Shown: positions 5,295-6,168 of the stretch, in pieces
Layout: every line of letters starts with the position of its first letter
Position numbering within the stretch: the first letter of the stretch is position 1
Assembly (NCBI GenBank): GCA_016926925.1
Contig: JAFGNQ010000141.1
Span: 1-6,168 of the forward strand
Reading direction: 5' to 3'
Length of the DNA: 6,168 nt
DNA from: Candidatus Aminicenantota bacterium
GTDB taxonomy: Bacteria > Acidobacteriota > Aminicenantia > Aminicenantales > Aminicenantaceae
Program-made: the position numbers and the translations under genes
Notes under the pieces: model-generated
Seen by the model: only the letters and a program-made list of their open reading frames with translations
What the model was told of the DNA's origin: nothing
Databases searched by the model: none

Positions 5295-6168
5295 ATGAAA
5301 ATAAGGTCACTTCAGAATATGCGGTTAACCATTGTTATATTCGGGTTTCTTATGATCATCCTTTTCACGGCTTTCTTGGTTTCCCAAGAAACAGAGGAGG
5401 AGTACGAAGAGATCGACAGCGCTGCTTGTGTCGAATGCCACGAAGAGGGAAAGCACCAAACTCGGATTGAGGAGGACCTCTCGCATTCCATCCATGAAGG
5501 ATTGGAGTGTTTGGATTGCCACACGGATAAAGCTACCCTTCCGCACAAGTTGCTGTCTGGTTTCTCGGTTAGCTGTCAGGGTTGTGTCTCCTGTCATGAA
5601 GATTCTGCTAAAGCCTACAAGTTCCATGGCAGAATGAGTGTCGATGAATGTGTGGATATTCCGACATGTGCGCGCTGTCATGGCGACCATGACGTTCTTC
5701 CGAGCGATGTAAAACTTTCGAGAACGCATCCCTCGAATGTACCGGCGACCTGCGCTCAATGTCACGAAGACATCAACCTCACGCAAAAGTACCAAATATT
5801 GATCGATCATCCCATCGAGGTCTACAGGAACAGTGTTCATGGTCTAGCCACGCAGGCTGGCATCGATGTTGCCGCCACCTGCAATGACTGTCATTCCTCC
5901 GGCGGGTCAGCCCATAGCATTCTGGCTCCGGGAGACCCCGAATCCACAATCAATCATTTCAACATCCCCAAAACCTGTGGTAAGTGCCATGAGGGTGCCG
6001 AAAATGAGTTCTGGGAAGGAATTCACGGCCAGTTGGTAGCCAGAGGAGAAACGGATTCACCCGTCTGTACAACCTGCCACGGAGAACACGGGATCATTTC
6101 ACCGAGCGATCCGCGTTCTCCCGTATCAAAAATCCGGTTAGCCGAAGCGACGTGCTCTCCCTGTCATG
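5295..6168 (+). CDS. Membrane-anchored multihaem cytochrome c, at least nine haems (3' end cut by window edge)
   Basis: This is a partial gene: 291 codons plus one base, open to the edge. After a basic N-terminus (MKIRSLQNMR) comes one hydrophobic segment, about residues 11-29, that is either an uncleaved anchor or a signal peptide; no lipobox is seen. Nine haem motifs follow: CVECH 45-49, CLDCH 72-76, CVSCH 97-101 (within CxxCxxCH), CARCH 125-129, CAQCH 153-157, CNDCH 196-200, CGKCH 228-232, CTTCH 258-262 and CSPCH 287-291. Spaced His residues (SVHGLA, GIHGQL) are likely distal ligands. The pattern CTTCHGEHGI followed by SDPRSPVS is typical of multihaem proteins that often continue into a cytochrome b-type membrane domain or have one encoded next door; that part is outside the window. 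The ATG has GAGG (5284-5287) 7 nt upstream. It is divergent from the HAO-like gene and probably co-regulated, an inference from the shared intergenic region. A role in quinol-linked periplasmic electron transfer is likely but not shown. Confidence 0.88.
   Translation, partial: MKIRSLQNMRLTIVIFGFLMIILFTAFLVSQETEEEYEEIDSAACVECHEEGKHQTRIEEDLSHSIHEGLECLDCHTDKATLPHKLLSGFSVSCQGCVSCHEDSAKAYKFHGRMSVDECVDIPTCARCHGDHDVLPSDVKLSRTHPSNVPATCAQCHEDINLTQKYQILIDHPIEVYRNSVHGLATQAGIDVAATCNDCHSSGGSAHSILAPGDPESTINHFNIPKTCGKCHEGAENEFWEGIHGQLVARGETDSPVCTTCHGEHGIISPSDPRSPVSKIRLAEATCSPCH

Noticed and set aside
5325..5840. Open frame of 171 codons on the - strand opposite the multihaem cytochrome.
   Set aside because: The + frame has nine CxxCH motifs and a membrane segment. 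The antisense frame has no family features and is a shadow of the repeated Cys/His codons.

Overview
The window reads as part of a respiratory gene region from a Gram-negative, probably anaerobic or facultative bacterium that depends on exported multihaem c-type cytochromes. Three separate cytochrome genes together carry 21 visible CxxCH haem-binding motifs in about 6 kb. The lineage cannot be fixed from the sequence. Comparable gene sets occur in Planctomycetota/anammox relatives, Nitrospirota, Calditrichota and deltaproteobacterial groups, and this is only a guess from family knowledge.

Right half. A roughly 360 bp regulatory region (4934-5294) separates two divergent cytochrome genes. To the right, on the + strand, is a membrane-anchored cytochrome with at least nine haems that runs off the window edge (5295-6168). 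To the left, on the - strand, is an octahaem cytochrome of the hydroxylamine oxidoreductase (HAO) family (3443-4933). The region between them holds a promoter-like sequence for the HAO-like gene, two dyads and a -10-like hexamer for the rightward gene, and a possible 26-codon small ORF.

Middle. Below the HAO-like gene lies a gap of about 400 bp (3041-3442) with no convincing gene. It contains a sequence resembling the terminal repeat of an IS66-type insertion sequence (from 3251, reading inward to the right). An outward -35-like box in that end is paired with a perfect TATAAT in the flanking DNA, pointing at the thiamine genes.

Left half. Three tightly packed - strand genes make up the end of thiamine diphosphate synthesis: thiE (thiamine phosphate synthase), thiL (thiamine-monophosphate kinase) and thiM (hydroxyethylthiazole kinase). 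ThiM salvages the thiazole alcohol, ThiE joins thiazole phosphate to HMP-PP, and ThiL phosphorylates the product to thiamine diphosphate. Only 22 nt after thiM, on the same strand and with a strong ribosome binding site, comes a tetrahaem cytochrome c554-type gene that runs off the left edge.

The order in the direction of transcription is HAO-like, [IS-like end], thiE, thiL, thiM, c554-like. HAO and c554 genes are neighbours and electron-transfer partners in ammonia oxidisers. The layout therefore suggests a thiamine cassette lying inside, or inserted into, an HAO/c554 electron-transfer unit. This arrangement is the most notable feature of the window. I did not find a TPP riboswitch, tRNA, rRNA or CRISPR array.
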